The translations under genes were made by a program, and so were the position numbers. The notes beneath the pieces are model-generated. The model was not told where the DNA came from. It saw only the letters and a program-made list of their open reading frames with translations, and made no database searches. A DNA stretch of 64,000 nucleotides from contig JARHVA010005357.1 in assembly GCA_037957365.1 (NCBI GenBank), forward strand, positions 1-64,000. Direction: 5' to 3'. Source of the stretch: Torreya grandis. Taxonomy: Eukaryota > Streptophyta > Pinopsida > Cupressales > Taxaceae. Shown here in pieces: positions 1-13,600 of the stretch; position 1 is the first letter of the stretch; the number at the start of each line of letters is the position of its first letter.

Positions 1-3000
1 GATAGTACATTAGGTCAAAGGTTAAAACACCACAAAGAACCCCTTAATGAAGTCCTAAGAGAACATAGTGTGGGACATACTTGAAGACTTTAAATCCTTC
101 AATATCCAAACAATGCCAAGAGAGTGAAATCAAAATTCTAATAGATTAGTAGTTATAAGGGCTCAATTTAACATCCCAATCAAGTTAAAAAAATTAAAAT
201 TACATCCACATGATAAAGTGGTAGTGAGACCACCAATTCTAGATAATGAGGCTCATTGGAAGGTCTTTGATAGTGACAAATAGATTACTTATTTCCTATA
301 GCAAGAGGTAGAATTTTATTTAATGAACAAAGGTAAACCTCAAAAGTAGTATGAGGATCAAATTATTCAGTTGAGGTCTAACAAACTTCCTAAAGGTTCA
401 GTCACCCTTGAAGGTCTTTTCCATAAATGAGATCACATGAGGAAAGACAAGGTAGTGATGTCTACTGATGAAAAAAACTATGAAAGATTCCTTATCTTCA
501 AGTAAAATATTTTAAATCATGGAAAGGTGAGTAATAAGCTAGAGAAGAATGCATTCATTATTTTTAAGGAATATTTAGACATCTTTTCTTGGGAATATAG
601 TGATCTGAGAGGTTTTGACCCTAAGCTAACCCAACACATAGTAGATTTGGAGGCCGATACCAATCCTTTTAGAAAAAATTAAAGGCCTATCAACCCAAAT
701 ATTCAAGATCTGATGAGGAAGGAATTTACAAATTTGATTTAATCTAATATCATTTCTCCCATCAAGCACTCCTCATGGGTACCTAACCTGGTGCATGTCA
801 GAAAGAAGAACAGTGAGATCTAATTGTGTGCTAACTTCATAGACTTGAATAGGGTCACTTTAAAAGATCATTACCCCTTACCATCCATGGAGAAACTTCT
901 TCAAATGGTCAATTATTTAGATGATTTCTCTCTTTTGGATTGGTACTCAGTGTACAACTAGGTACTAGTAAGAGAGGAAGACCAATACAGTACTACCTTC
1001 ATTACAAAGTGGGGCACATATGATTATCAAAATATGTATTTTATCATATCCAATGTTTGGTCCACTTTTCAAATAGCCATGGACATGGATTTCCAAGGTT
1101 TACTAAGTCAGATGGTGCTTGTCTACTTAGATGACATAATAGTTTTCTCCAATAAGGCTAGTGAACACTTGGACCCCCTAAGGTTGATCATCAAAATATG
1201 TAGAGATTGTGGGATCTCATTGAATCCCAAGAAGTGTGTATTTTCCATCCATGAGAGCAAAATATTGGATCATATTATCTCAAAATAGGGACTAGTTATT
1301 GATCTTGGTAGAATACGTGTCATCATGTCACTATTCTTACCCAAGCATAAGAGGGGACTTCAGAGTTTCCTTGGGAAGATAAAATTTGTAATAATTTTTG
1401 TACTTGGCTTTACAAGATTACTCAAACCCATTAATTATATGTTAAATAAGAATTAGGTGTTCACTTGGTTAGGAGAAGGTCAAGTAGGATTTGAGGCTAT
1501 CAAGAAAGTCATTACCTAAGCACCACAGTCATGAATCTTGATTTCTTGAAGGATTTTATATTGTATTCCTTTGCCAATACTAGCAATTTATCAACTATGT
1601 TGATGCAAACTAATGATGAAGGACTCAAGAAACCAATTAAATTTTTTTATCAAGGGATTGAAGGGTATGAAATAAGGTATAATTTTGTAGAGAATCAAGT
1701 CCTTGTAGTGGTAAAAAGCCTTTAAAAATTCAGACCAATGCTCTCTAATAGAAAAATCTATCTTATGGTATCTCATCTTAGAGTGAGAGATTTCCTTATT
1801 AACAAAGACCTAAATGAAAAAAGGGTTGGTTGATTTAAAAGGGTCATGGAGTATGACATAGAGTTCAAGATGACAAAGATAGTGAGAGGCAAAGGCTTAT
1901 TCAAACACATGATTAATGAACTTAATGAAGATAAATAGGTTGTCTTGGTGACACAAAACAACTCATAAATAGATGCACCTCTACTTAACACTAGCTATCT
2001 CAAAGATATGACATATTTACTAATAATAGGTGAGTTCCCTAAAGGTATGGATATGGTAAAGAGAAATTAATTTAGACTTTATTACATATGTTATGAATTG
2101 GTTGATGGATTTCTATTCATAAAATATCTCAATGGAGTGCTTGTAAGGTGCATATATGATGACCAAGTGATTAGGATCTTGGAAAAAATTCATGATGGGC
2201 TTATAGGTGGTCAATTTTCCCCCTACAATTTAAAAAGTGATGTGGGATGGTTATTATTGGCCTATCCTCTTCAAAGATGAATATGCATGGGTGAGAAAGT
2301 GCCAAAAGTGTGCTCTCTTTGTAGGTAAGTGAATTTGGTAGCCCTTCCTCTCAACCCAATTTAAGTAGAGCATCCCTTAATGTAGTGGGGTTTAGAATTC
2401 ATAATAATGATCAATTCACCTTATAGTGGAGGACACAAATGGGTACTCACTGCTACTAATTACTTCACCATGTGGGTGGAAGCAATTTTTCTAAAGGAAG
2501 CCAATGAAACAATAGTGTTGGACTTCTATGATTGTATAGTAACAAGGTTTTATGTACCAATAAAAATAATATTAGATAATGCCTAAGAATTTTGTGGTAT
2601 GAAGATAAGTGATTAGGTACTTCTATTGGGAATATACCTTATTACATCCACCAATTAATACCCCCAAGGAAATGGACTTGTAGAGTCAACAAATAAAAAC
2701 TTGATAAGGATCATCAAAAATACTATGGAAGAGAATCAAAGAGTGTGGAATTTGTATTTAAGGATAACCTTATGGGCTGATAGAGTGACTCCAAAGGTTT
2801 CCATTGATAACTCACTATTTTTCATTGTATATGGGAGAGAATATAAGTTGTCCATCTCTATTGAGTTACCTGCCTTGGGACTAGCTCATTAACTTGAATT
2901 GATGAAGAGTAAACCTATGAGTGTGAGAATTGTATATCTTATGGAGATTGAATAAACAAGGGACATTGTAATGAAGACACTAGAGTAACATAAATATTAA

Positions 3001-3246
3001 TTAAATAAATACTTTGACAAGAGATCCATAAAAAGGGACTTCAAACAGGGGAACTAGTCCTCAAGTGGGATTAAAATAAGGCCAAGCTAGATAATCATAC
3101 TAACTTTGACAACTTGTGGAGTGGCCCTTATTTGATACATGGATGAAAATAACATAATGATTTTTATCTTACCTAGCTAGATGGAGAGGTGTTACCCATC
3201 CCATATAATTGGATTCATCTAAAGCCTTACTATTAGAAGATTTTTC
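1..3246 (+). pseudogene. pol: E1 pol, copy A: Tat-like Ty3/gypsy RT-RNase H-integrase (degenerate)
   Basis: This is the remains of a gypsy polyprotein that would copy element RNA into DNA and integrate it. In order I read: the linker after the upstream aRNH (about 1-560, with HWKVFDSD at about 255-280); RT (about 640-1500) with KHSSWVPNLVHVRKKN, KDHYPLPSMEKLL, KWGTYDY and the catalytic YLDD at 1124-1135; an RNase H remnant (about 1530-1960); and integrase (about 2090-2900) with WGLEF, DNA.EFCG and GNGLVESTNK. The C-terminal tail has FDNLWSGPYLI and ends KPYY-stop at 3244-3246. Many in-frame TAG/TAA codons and frameshifts break it; the longest open pieces are 60-84 codons. The first integrase catalytic Asp position (usually WGLDF) reads Glu. 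Assignment to the Tat side of gypsy rests on recognised motifs, not on a tree. Confidence 0.9.
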
Positions 3247-5960
3247 AGTCATTGTATATATTGTACATTTTATATAGTTTTTCATGTTTTCCTCTAAGTG
3301 CCTTATGCACATCCCTTTTAGTTGTGTGTTTTATTTCCCTAAGTACCTTAGGAATAGTGTTGGTTTTGTTTCTTATTGTAATTTTTTCTTCAAGATAAAT
3401 TTTTTATAAATTGAAAACCTTATATCATTTTCATATTAGTTGGGAAGAAAGTCTTTCAACCCTGTATGCCCAATGAATCAAATAAGGGAACTAATCTTTT
3501 GTATAGTAAGCATGCAATACCAAGAGATCACCACAAATATTGGTTAAAAATTTTCTACATATAAAATTTTTTCCTATATTGATTAGGGACTCTCTTGTAC
3601 CATTCAATAACCTTGTATCCCCATGACTAGTCCCTTTTTTGTTCTGACTTGATGATACAGTGTTGTATCCTGGGAGGTATTGTGTGGTGTGATAAGTTGA
3701 TCAAAGTTTTTATTAAGTTATTAATCTAATGGTGTAAATATAATATAAACCTCATGACCTTAATACATTTCATTTTTAAACTTTTGAAACATTTTAATCA
3801 AGCTTTAAGGTAAATTCAAAGATTTTGAGGAAAAGGCCTAGAAATAGGTATAGAACTTTAAGTGAAGGATCCAGTAGGTTTACAGGGTATTAATACATTT
3901 AAGGGAATTAGTGATGTTTTAACAAGGTATAAAATATTATAATGGTTCAAAAATGAGGTCTATATAAGCTATTATGCCCAAAAGACCCCCAAAATTGCAT
4001 TAGATGACTTAAAGGTCCTCAAAATAATTCAAGTGAAAAAATAACTTGTTAAAGAATTCAAATTGGTTTTGAATTATTCCCACCCCCTTATGGCATTTTT
4101 ATTACCTATTTAGACATGTTAAAGTCCATTTTAAGTCATTTGGAGTGGAGGGGAGGAGTTTCAGAGTAAAAGGATGCATTTTAGAGCCTTCTGGAGCTTT
4201 GGATAAATGGGTTTTTGAAGATTTTGATTAATTAAGGGGATAAATTATGATATTAAATAATAAATGGTGTTCCTGATATCCTAAAATAGGTATATAAAAT
4301 CATAATCAATCATAATAAATAGGAGGGGTGAGAAAAGCTTATTAGTTGCAAACTAGGCATGAAACAAGTTTTCTACCACTAATGGAGGTTTAGGAATTTT
4401 AGAGGGTTTTAAAAAATAATGAAAGGTAATTCATATAATAAAAAATATTTCCCAAATGTTATATTTCATAGGAAGTCTTTTGGTTCTTCATGCTAAGGAG
4501 AAACCATTTTGTGTAGTCTTAGATAGCTCTAAGAGAACCTCAGGTTTTCACTCGATATAGTCATAAGAGAGGGAGTTGGGATAGAATATTTTGATAAATG
4601 ATAGGGACCCTAATATAATTATACCTTTTTTCATTATTGGTTTTGTTCATCTCCCCATATTTATTAATAATCACTAATAATTTAGGGGTGTCTAGATGGC
4701 CTACTCATCCAAACAGGGTCCAAGTTTTCTTATATTATTTCACTTCAGATTTTAATGATAAATAATGATATTAGGAAAACCATTTAAGGATAAAATAGGA
4801 CATATTATAATTTTTTTAAATATTTATTTCCTCCCATGAAGGTACTTATGTCAATAAAAAATAGTTTCCTTATTAACCTTGTGAAAGGTCCATTTGATCA
4901 ATTTTAAAGAAAAACCTAGGTTAGAGGGATAATGGACTTCCTAATACTTATGCCACATCAAATTACTCAAGTGATATTTTCTAATCAATCCTTCATAGTT
5001 CATTAGTGACTTGATCAATCAAATTAGGACTAGTCTAACATGACAAAACACTATTTATAATAGTCTTTGTATTGTATTAGATTAATCAAGGTAATGAGTA
5101 GTTATAAGAGGTCCATTTGAGAGGAATTCGTGAGCACAAAGTGATGTAGGCATAATTATTTTCAAATCTCCAGTGAATATGAAGTAATCTAATCATACAA
5201 GGCTTGTTTTAATCAAGAAACAACTGGTAAAGTCCCTTATTAACACATATGAAGGTTTCATGTGCCCGATAAGAGATTAACCATATTATAATGAGGATGA
5301 TGAAACTTCTTTGAGATCTTTCATAGTAGAGAAGATCCATTTGTAGACTGTGATAAGGTCTAAGAACTGATTATAGGCCCATATTCCATGCACATTATCT
5401 ATATCTCCTCCTCATTGCCTTGTGTATTGAAATTGCACATATAGGTGGATTAACAGAGACCTAGAGATAATCATGGAAGTGTTTGAGAACACTAGGGACC
5501 CTCCTTAAGAGTTTGATAACATTTAGGAGGTCATAAAAATCAATGGTCAAGCCATGGAATGGCAATAAATATTTAAGAACCTTGTTCATATATGGAGGAG
5601 TTTAAGGACTTGTTACCTTAAAATCTCCAAAACATATCCTTATTCACTTTTGGTCCTATTATTTCATAGAATTTCATAAATTCTAGATAGGTTTTAAGGA
5701 CCTTATCTTGTAACACAGGCATATAAGTGAGACTTTGCAAAAGAGAGTGGGTGTTTGACCCCAAGAGCTAATGAAAGGAAGGTCTCTATCCTAGACCATC
5801 TTACACTTCACTTTTAAATTTTCTTTGTGGTATATTGAATTCCAAATGACATTATTATCTAGGGTGGCATAATAGGAGCACAATTTCATGGTAGGTGATC
5901 CTTTGAGGTGAGGAGGACATTTGTGGATCTTAGAAAATCATAAAGTGATGAAGGCAGGAA
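3247..5960 (+). other. E1 3' tail, copy A: non-coding, possible 3' UTR/LTR
   Basis: About 2.7 kb lie between the E1 pol stop and the E2 insertion. I find no frame with recognisable coding character on either strand. It should contain the E1 3' untranslated region and probably part of its 3' LTR, but the E1 5' LTR is not in the window, so no boundary can be set. A small hairpin, GATACA-gtgt-TGTATC, sits at about 3653-3668. The whole stretch is repeated at 24802-27531. Confidence 0.6.
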
Positions 5961-5965
5961 AGGTT
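5961..5965. other. Target site duplication AGGTT of E2 (copy A, left side)
   Basis: AGGTT stands directly before the E2 LTR, which begins TGACTAG. The same five bases occur at 27532-27536 and at 39425-39429 around the complete E2 in copy B. In copy A the matching right-hand site is lost because the duplicated block ends inside E2. Confidence 0.85.
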
Positions 5966-7110
5966 TGACTAGTAGATGATTCACAATTAGATGTACTTAT
6001 CTTGACAAAAATATACAAGGAGAGTCACCATGGACCTATACCTTCTACCTCATTTAGATGTTAACCAAATGATGTAGAATTGATAGGATGATGTCACTGT
6101 ATGTGCACACTCAATCTCTAATTTGACATTTCGCTAATTGTATTTAAGATGTTAAAGTGTAGTAAATGAAATGATTGAAATAAAACATTAAAAAAAAAAT
6201 TGAAATAAATGATTATGCATTGGAAGCTTTCTTAGACAAATCTAAACAAGAATGTAAATCACACAATTTAGAAATAAATCACATAATGCATAAATAAATA
6301 AAATAAAATGACTAGCTATTAAATTGGGTTGTATTGTTGTTGTAAGGTTTCCAAAGGGGGCCCTTCCTCCTATCTTCTAGCTTTAATCCTTCCTCTCATA
6401 ACACTTAATTGAACTAAAAAATGCTTGTTTATAATAGTCAAAATTGTAGCAATGAATTATTATAGGAATTTACAATAATTTTTTCTTGACAAAATGTACT
6501 TATGATAATCTCTAATCAACATATACTACATCTCCACTCTACTGCTACATATTTATATACTTTAGAGGAGATTGTTTTATGTAAAATAATATACATATTT
6601 TATTCTAAGATACATTCAATTTAGGATAACCAAAATTGGTTCCTTTCGCTATAGTCATCATTTATGGGAATTTTACAATATTGTTGTAGGACAAATAATC
6701 CTATTTAATTCTTCATTCACTTCCTTATTGAACTCCATGGAGTTTAGAGTCATTTCTATGATTCGATTGGAAGAGAATCAAAATCTATTCATCTAAAACT
6801 TTAGTCATACAGTGGTTGCAGGATGGTCTATGTAATGATATTCTTTTTCTAAGGGGAATCCCATGCTATATACCTATCTCTCAAAAACATCCTTAAAACA
6901 CATTATAAAAAAAATTTCCTAAAGAAAAAGATAAATATTATATATTTTATTCTAATAAATAATTGTAACTATTTCAAAGAGTATAGAAACATAATGCTAT
7001 ATGGCTTATGAAAGTAGGAAATTGTATGTAAAAGTGTTGAAAATCATGGTTAACAAGTAGGATGAGTAAAATATATAGACATAAGAATAATACATTTATG
7101 GGGCTCATCA
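5966..7110 (-). repeat. E2 3' LTR, copy A (1145 bp)
   Basis: On the minus strand it begins TGATGAG (plus-strand end CTCATCA at 7110) and ends CTAGTCA (plus-strand start TGACTAG at 5966). The boundaries were set by comparison with 27537-28684 and with the 5' LTR at 38283-39424, where homology stops on both sides. It is much closer to the copy B left LTR than to the right LTR, as expected if the element was duplicated after it had aged. Confidence 0.88.
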
Positions 7111-7459
7111 CACCCATCAACTTAAGATATTACTTGAACTCGAGTAGTAAACTTGTTCATTCCCAATTCACAAATAACTCTAATATCCATGGGCTGTACA
7201 ACACCCTTAGAAAGGTGAGTGTAAAATCCCCACCTTTATTCAAATAGTTGCCAAATTTTGAAATCTAAGACTTTATCAATCAGGGTTTTATCCTACCAAT
7301 TTGGAATAGGATACCAAAATAGAGGTGGCAAGAATTTGAGGTTCATCAATTGCAATCCCATGCCACCTACATGAATAATATATTTTGTGATCCTATTAAA
7401 TACTATGTTTAAATTAAAATGGGAATGTGGATCCCTCTTATTTAGTGTAGGAGTGATCT

Positions 7460-9640
7460 CATTACATCATTATATTTAGGACTCTTTGGCTAATGGACCA
7501 ACAAAAGTTCTTAATCCTAAATAAAAATATTTGGATTTATCACATTTATTAGCAAACCAAGATCTAACTTCTTGATTCAACATGATATCATCCCATTTAG
7601 CTAATATAACATTAGGTGCCATTGATTCACTCTTGATAAGCAACTAAATTTCATTCTCCTTTTTCCTATATTTATCTACTTCTCTTCCTCTTCTTTTGTC
7701 ATTCAACAAATATGATGAAAACATTTGTAGTTGGACATCTCCAACATATAGATTAGGGTTCCACTCTCTATCATATGGAACAACATAATTTTGAAGGTAG
7801 AACTTGAACAATTATGCTTATTCTTCCTATAAACTTACTTTATATATATAAAAATAGATGGGATCAACAAATTCATGGGGCATATCATAATAAATTCTCA
7901 TTAATATATACTTTTGTCATTACTCTTCAATGTACACTGGAATACTTTGGAAAGAGCTCTATAGTCTAAGAGCTCTTGGGTAAGACTAACCATATCTTTA
8001 ATTTTTTGTTTCATTTTGGTGATGCTTTATTCTTGTAACTTATTCTCTTCTTTCAATTTATTAATTTCTTTTCTTAATTCCTTCAAAATTTTAGACTGAC
8101 TATCCATCCAATTCATCAATTTAGAAGATATTGCAAATGAGGAGTGATACATGAATTCTTGGGTAGCTTTAGGTTCTTCTTATTGATTTATATCTACAAA
8201 AGGTTTCAAAAAGTTTATTTTAAGATGATATTATAAAGAGGGCTACAATTGACAAGATATTGTAGCAAGTGCATTCAGTCCTCCACCAAATTGATCTTGT
8301 AGCTGCTTCCTTAATTTCTCAATTTCTTACAAGGCTTGATCAAGAGTGGAAAATTCTATTTTTATAATAGGTTTATCCAAATTTTTATGTTATTCCTACA
8401 TGATTTCATCATGAAACTCTTCAAAACTATGCTTAATTTAATCTACTTCTTCTTGCATGGGTTCCTCATGTAATTCTTCAAAACTATGCTAAACTTATTC
8501 TGCTTCTTCCTAATTGAATATTGGAGAACATTATTCCATATCTATTTCAGTTTCTAGAGATTTATCACTACTATAAGTCTATTTATCTCTATATTCTTCA
8601 TTTATTTTAATAATATAAGAAGGTTTAGTTCTCATTTTTATTCTCAATCTATGAGATCTAAAGGAGTAGGGGTTACCTTGGCCTTTTTGGGAGAAGGTGG
8701 AAGTTATTCCTTAGACTAATTTGAATTAGGTTGGAGAATGAGATTTTTTATTTTTCCTTCTATATTACCTACCTATGGAAGTCCTTTATTTAGTCCTCAT
8801 TGTAGGTTCTTGTGTTGTTGTAGAAAGACCTTCTTCAGTAGGTTCTTGTGTGGTTGTAAGAAGGTTTTCTGCTATAGGTTCTTGTGGATTTGCAAGAAGG
8901 GCTTATTTTGATATTTGTTATTCAACCTCCAATTCCTCTTATATTTCATTTTATTCTCTATAAATTTCTACATTTCTTGGTTCTTTGAGAAATTCTTCCC
9001 AACTAATGATGGGTTTAGTTCTTTTCAAATAATCTTAAACAATCAATTGGATTAAGTAGTGATAAGAAAGAGCTTTAGAATTACCTTTATGAAATGCCTC
9101 TAACATTTTTATGATCATGTGGAGTAAAAAATAGGAAATTTTTATCTATATTTCATGCCACAAATGATTCATGAACTTGAAGTGTAGGCCATGTAACATA
9201 GAATACCTCCCTTCACAAATGAAATATCTGGAGGTAAATTTAGCAAATTTAGCCCATCTTCTTAATAGAGATAACCTTGTAGTGCCCTAATTTAAAGTTT
9301 ATAAGCATTCATTTCCTCTAATTAATTTTATCTCTTATACATGTCAACAAATTTATCTTACCATTCTTCCCCTGTTCTTGGTAGTCTTGTTACTCTGCTA
9401 ATGGTTGAATCTGTCAACTTTATTTCCATCCCATTTACCATTTCCAAGCTATTATGAAATGTACCAAAAAATTATTCCAAAATTCATTCATTTTGGGCCT
9501 AAATTTTCTCAAAATACTATTCCTATCCTATATGCCAAAATAGGGCCAATATTTTTGGGCTATTGATCAAAGTGGTGATATGAAGCAGTTCATATTTGAA
9601 CAAATCTCCTCCCATATTGTGAGATGAAATGTGAGTTATA
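7460..9640 (-). pseudogene. E2 ORF3, copy A: env-position ORF with coiled coil (unknown function)
   Basis: Reading the minus strand across frames gives a coherent protein of roughly 700 residues downstream of pol, where env-like ORFs of Athila elements lie. The N-terminal third includes KILALFW, YGTFHNSLEMV, TDSTISRVTRLPRT, ALQGYLY and SFVKEG-like pieces, then HMIIKMLEAFHKGNSKALSY. A three-unit 12-residue repeat (TTTQEP core, from the 36 bp DNA repeat at 8803-8910) follows. Next comes a lysine/glutamate-rich heptad stretch (SKILKELRKEINKLKEENK, about 8000-8110) that should form a coiled coil. The C-terminal part contains YYDMPHEFVDP, YDREWNPNLYVGDVQL and SWFANKCDKSKYFYLGLRTF. I see no signal peptide or convincing membrane span. 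From memory, the N-terminal part resembles hypothetical proteins common beside plant retroelements; no function is claimed. Stops and frameshifts break it. Confidence 0.6.
8803..8910. repeat. 36 bp tandem repeat, three units, in E2 ORF3 (copy A)
   Basis: Units beginning taggttcttgtg start at 8803, 8839 and 8875, an exact 36 bp spacing (12 codons). On the minus strand each unit encodes a TTTQEP-type dodecapeptide. The same array is present in copy B at 30379, 30415 and 30451. Confidence 0.9.
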
Positions 9641-10630
9641 GGTATAGGTTCTTGTAGCAAGGGTTTTGAACTATGGAAAATTAATTTGTGACTTTTGATT
9701 TGGGAGAGAAATAAACCATTTTAATTAATGTAAAATCTCCTCCTAGGTTAAACTATCGCTTGTCCTTGAGGGACGAAGCTGACATAGATAAAACACTTGT
9801 GGTAAGAGTAAGGGGTGGTAACAGTAGTAGTGTCAATGGTCACATCAATCAGTGAAGGAGATGGTAAGTAGGCATGATAATGGAGGATATGGTAGTCCAT
9901 TAAGAGCATTAAGTCCCATTATGTTTATAAATAATTAAAATGTATGATAGGAAATAGATATGGAATAATTACTATGTTACTTATAGAAATACCTTTTATA
10001 AATGTGTAAATGATGATTCAAAGTGGTGGTCATGGTGTATGCCATCATTTGAGTGGGATAAAATGATTTATGTAGGATGTAATGTATGAATACATCTTGT
10101 AGAAAGATATATTCGCTATAGCAGTAGGTTTTATCCTATAATAGCAAGTTTTATCTTGTAACTATAAGTTTTATCTTGTAGCAACAAGTTTTTCATTTGT
10201 ATCAAGAATGAAAATGTGTTTCTACTCTAAGGGAATGAATTTTCAATAAAAAATACATGAAAATAATTTTTTAATTATTTTAGTACCTTTTCTCTTTTTC
10301 ACTTCTTTTTTTTAATGAATGTTGATCAGCTAGTGACCTAGTTTTTTGAGACAATATCCATCAACAATGCATGAAGGTTTTCATTGATAATTTTTTTATT
10401 TATTTTTTTGATTTTTTGGTCCAAAATCAATTAGAAATATAATATTATAGAGGGTAGGATTTTATTCAACTTGAACCAAGCCATTTTGAATAACTTATTA
10501 TTGGCTATAGGAAGCTTTATTACTCTTAGAAAATATTAGGGAAGGGTTGATAGAAATACCCTTTGACTATAAGAATATGTTTATTTGATTTATAAAAAAT
10601 ATATGGATGTTATTCTTCAATAATTTGGTG
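9641..10630 (-). other. E2 spacer between pol and ORF3, copy A
   Basis: About 1 kb without a clear coding frame. Near its ORF3 side, at 9761-9780, is tgtccttgagggacgaagct, a GTCC/GGAC hairpin with a TTGAG loop. This matches the short 'TCGTCCCTCAAGGACAAG'-type sequence I recall downstream of pol in plant Athila-like elements. It is kept in copy B at about 31336-31355. Loose repeats of 'agcaagttttatcttgta' occur at about 10120-10200. The rest is AT-rich. Confidence 0.55.
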
Positions 10631-13600
10631 TGTGAGAATTTCTTTGGAAAATGGTTTATTATATAGCTTGAGCCTATGGCCATTAACAAGCAGTTAGAAC
10701 CAAACAAAATCAATGATCATGAGCTTTATAGTGCCATTGTCAAAAAAAATTCTGATCTCATAAGACCCAAGCCATCTAGAATACAAATTTCCTTCATGAT
10801 CCTTATATTTAAAGTCAAAAAGAGTTCCTAATCTCCTACTTATAAATTCTTAATCTTGATGTTCCTATCATGCCATCCCACACATTGTCTTTGCATTATT
10901 TTAGTATGATAAATTGCTTCCTTTCTTAGTTCATCAAGTGTATTTAGTTGTGTGATCCTATCTTGTTGAGCTTGGGAAATATCCAAGCCCAAATAAAGTG
11001 TTTTCATTAATTTCTTATGTTCAAACTCAATGAGCAAAATAATCTTCTTACCATAAGTTAGCTCATATGGGGTGAGACTAGTTGTGGTTTTTTAGGTGAT
11101 TTTGTAAGCCCAGATTGCTTTTAGAAGATGATTTGACCAATATTTTCTATGTAGGCTGAAAGTCTTGATGAGGATATTTTCTAATTCTCTATTTATCACT
11201 TCTACCTAACCATTTGACTGAGGATGGTAAGGGGTAGACTTCTTGTGTTTGATTTCATATTCTTTTATCAAAGCAATTGTGAGGTCTAATATGAACTATG
11301 GGCCTTGGTTTATGATTATTTCTCTTAGTACTCCATAGTGGGTAAAGATTTATTCATAGACAAAATCAACTACCATATCATTTTGGGCATAGGTTAAGGA
11401 TTTTACATTTACCCATTTGGTGACACAATTAGTGCACACTAGTATGTATTCCTTATTGTTGGATTTATGATCAATGGGACATACAAAATCTAGTCCCCAT
11501 TTGTTAAAGGGTTATAAAAGTAGTTATGGCTATAATAGCATTTCATCATAGTAAGTGGGCTTTCCTATACATTGGTATTGATCACATCTATAGGTGTACA
11601 TCATGGCATCCTTATAAAGAAGGCCAATAATATCTAGTATTAAGTACTTTCATAGTAGTCCATGTGGCAGTTAAATGACCTCCATAGGGTTCATCATGGC
11701 AAGATCTAAAAATGTCATAAGCTTCATCTTCTTACATACATCTTCTCATAACTAAATCTGGTCCCATGATAAAGAGATATCCTACAATCCATTCATAATG
11801 TTTGCTCTTTTGGATCAGGTGTTACTTGTCCTTAAGTGAGAAATGTTGTGGTAGTGATCTTGCAATAAGATAGTTAGCAATATCTATAAACCAAGGAGAT
11901 TGAATTATTTTAACAAAATAAATGTTCATCAAGAAAAAAAATCAATAATAGGATTGAGTTCATCATTAATCAATAAAGATATAAAATATTTTACTATATT
12001 ATCCTTTCCTAGTCTATCCACAATGGTAATCAAACTCCTATAACAAAAGTAACCAACAAATTATCCTACCTATTACAGTAGGTTTGTTCACTAAATACCT
12101 TATTGGTGTAGATGAATACTTGGTAACCTATAATGTAGTGTCAAAATTTATTTATGGAATAGGTGACATCAAGAAATTCCATCTCTATTATAGTGTAGTT
12201 AATTTCATCCCCTTGAAGATTCTTATTGATAGAATAGATTGCATAACTTAGAGATTCATCATTTTGACCAAGTACAACTTCTAAAGTGGTGTCAGATGCA
12301 TCTATATGGATGTGAAAAGGCTTAATCTAGTCAATTCCTATTAGAACAAGATTTTTTATGAGGTCTTTGAGTTGGTAAAAGTTAGTTTGACAATCATTAG
12401 TCCATGTGAATTCAACATCGTTAGTAAGCAAGCCAAATAATGGGGTGGAAATTTTACTAAAATATTTGATGAATCATCTATAATAGCCATCATGTCCTAA
12501 AAAAATTCTAACATCTTTCTAATTTTTTGGTGTGGGTAGATCCTTAATAATACTTATCTTTCTCGGGTCAACTTGAATTTTAGTAGAGGATATGTGATTT
12601 CCCAACACAATCCCTTTAGTCATAAGCATGTAACATTTTTCATTGCTTAAAGATAATTGGTGGTCATGGTAACATTGAATAACTTTATCTAGATTGGTCA
12701 ATGTTTCTTCGAATGTCCACCCATAGATAGTGAAATCATCCATGTAGATTTCAACATAGTCATGGGAGAGATCAAAAAATATGGTCAAAATAAACCTTTG
12801 AAAGGTGGATAGGGAATTACAAAGACCAAATGGATAGGGAATTTCAAAGACCAAATTTTAAGGCAATAAGCATAGGTTCTCCAAGGGCAATTAAAAGTGG
12901 TTTTGTCTTGATCTTGTGGAGCAATTCATATTTTATTATAACCATTATAGCCATCTAAGAAGGAAAATTACTTCTTCCCTACTTAAGTATCCAATACTTG
13001 ATCAATAAATGGAAGGGCAAAGTGATCCTTCCTAGTAGAAACATTTAATTCTTAGTAGTCTTTGTAAATATTCCATTTGCCCCCTTTCTTAGGAATAATG
13101 AGCAAGAGAGAGACCCGCTAGTTGTTTGAAATAAGATAAACAAATCCTGCATATAAGAGATTTTAAAACTTGGTTTTGACAATGTCTTTGACTTCAAGAT
13201 TCAGTTGTCATTAGGGTTGGTGAATAGGTTTGCATTCTTCTTTAATGTAAATGTGATGTGTGCATAAATCTTGGGGTATTCCTCTCATGTCATGGTAATC
13301 CTAGGAAAATGATATTATGTGCCTTCTCATCATTGTAAGTAACTAACTTTCTTGTCAGGGTGTTAAGGAAGTGTTGATGTTGAAAGGTTTGTTTGGTAGG
13401 ATGTATACTTGCTTTGTTAAAGAAAGCATGATCTCTATATTGGCAATTGAAGGAGCATAATTGCATTGATGGTGAAGTAATTGATGGAATTTCCAAATGT
13501 CTCTTGTGGTTTTATCAGAATAATTCTCAAGAAATCTATTCTAAAGAGGGCATGGTGTACATTCCAATAGGTTGGTGGTTACAAGATCTTGTCGATAGGT

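Noticed and set aside
3649..5960. E1 3' LTR starting at TGATGATACAG (3649)
   Set aside because: Without a second LTR in the window, and with no polypurine tract before it (the preceding bases are T-rich), the boundary cannot be supported.
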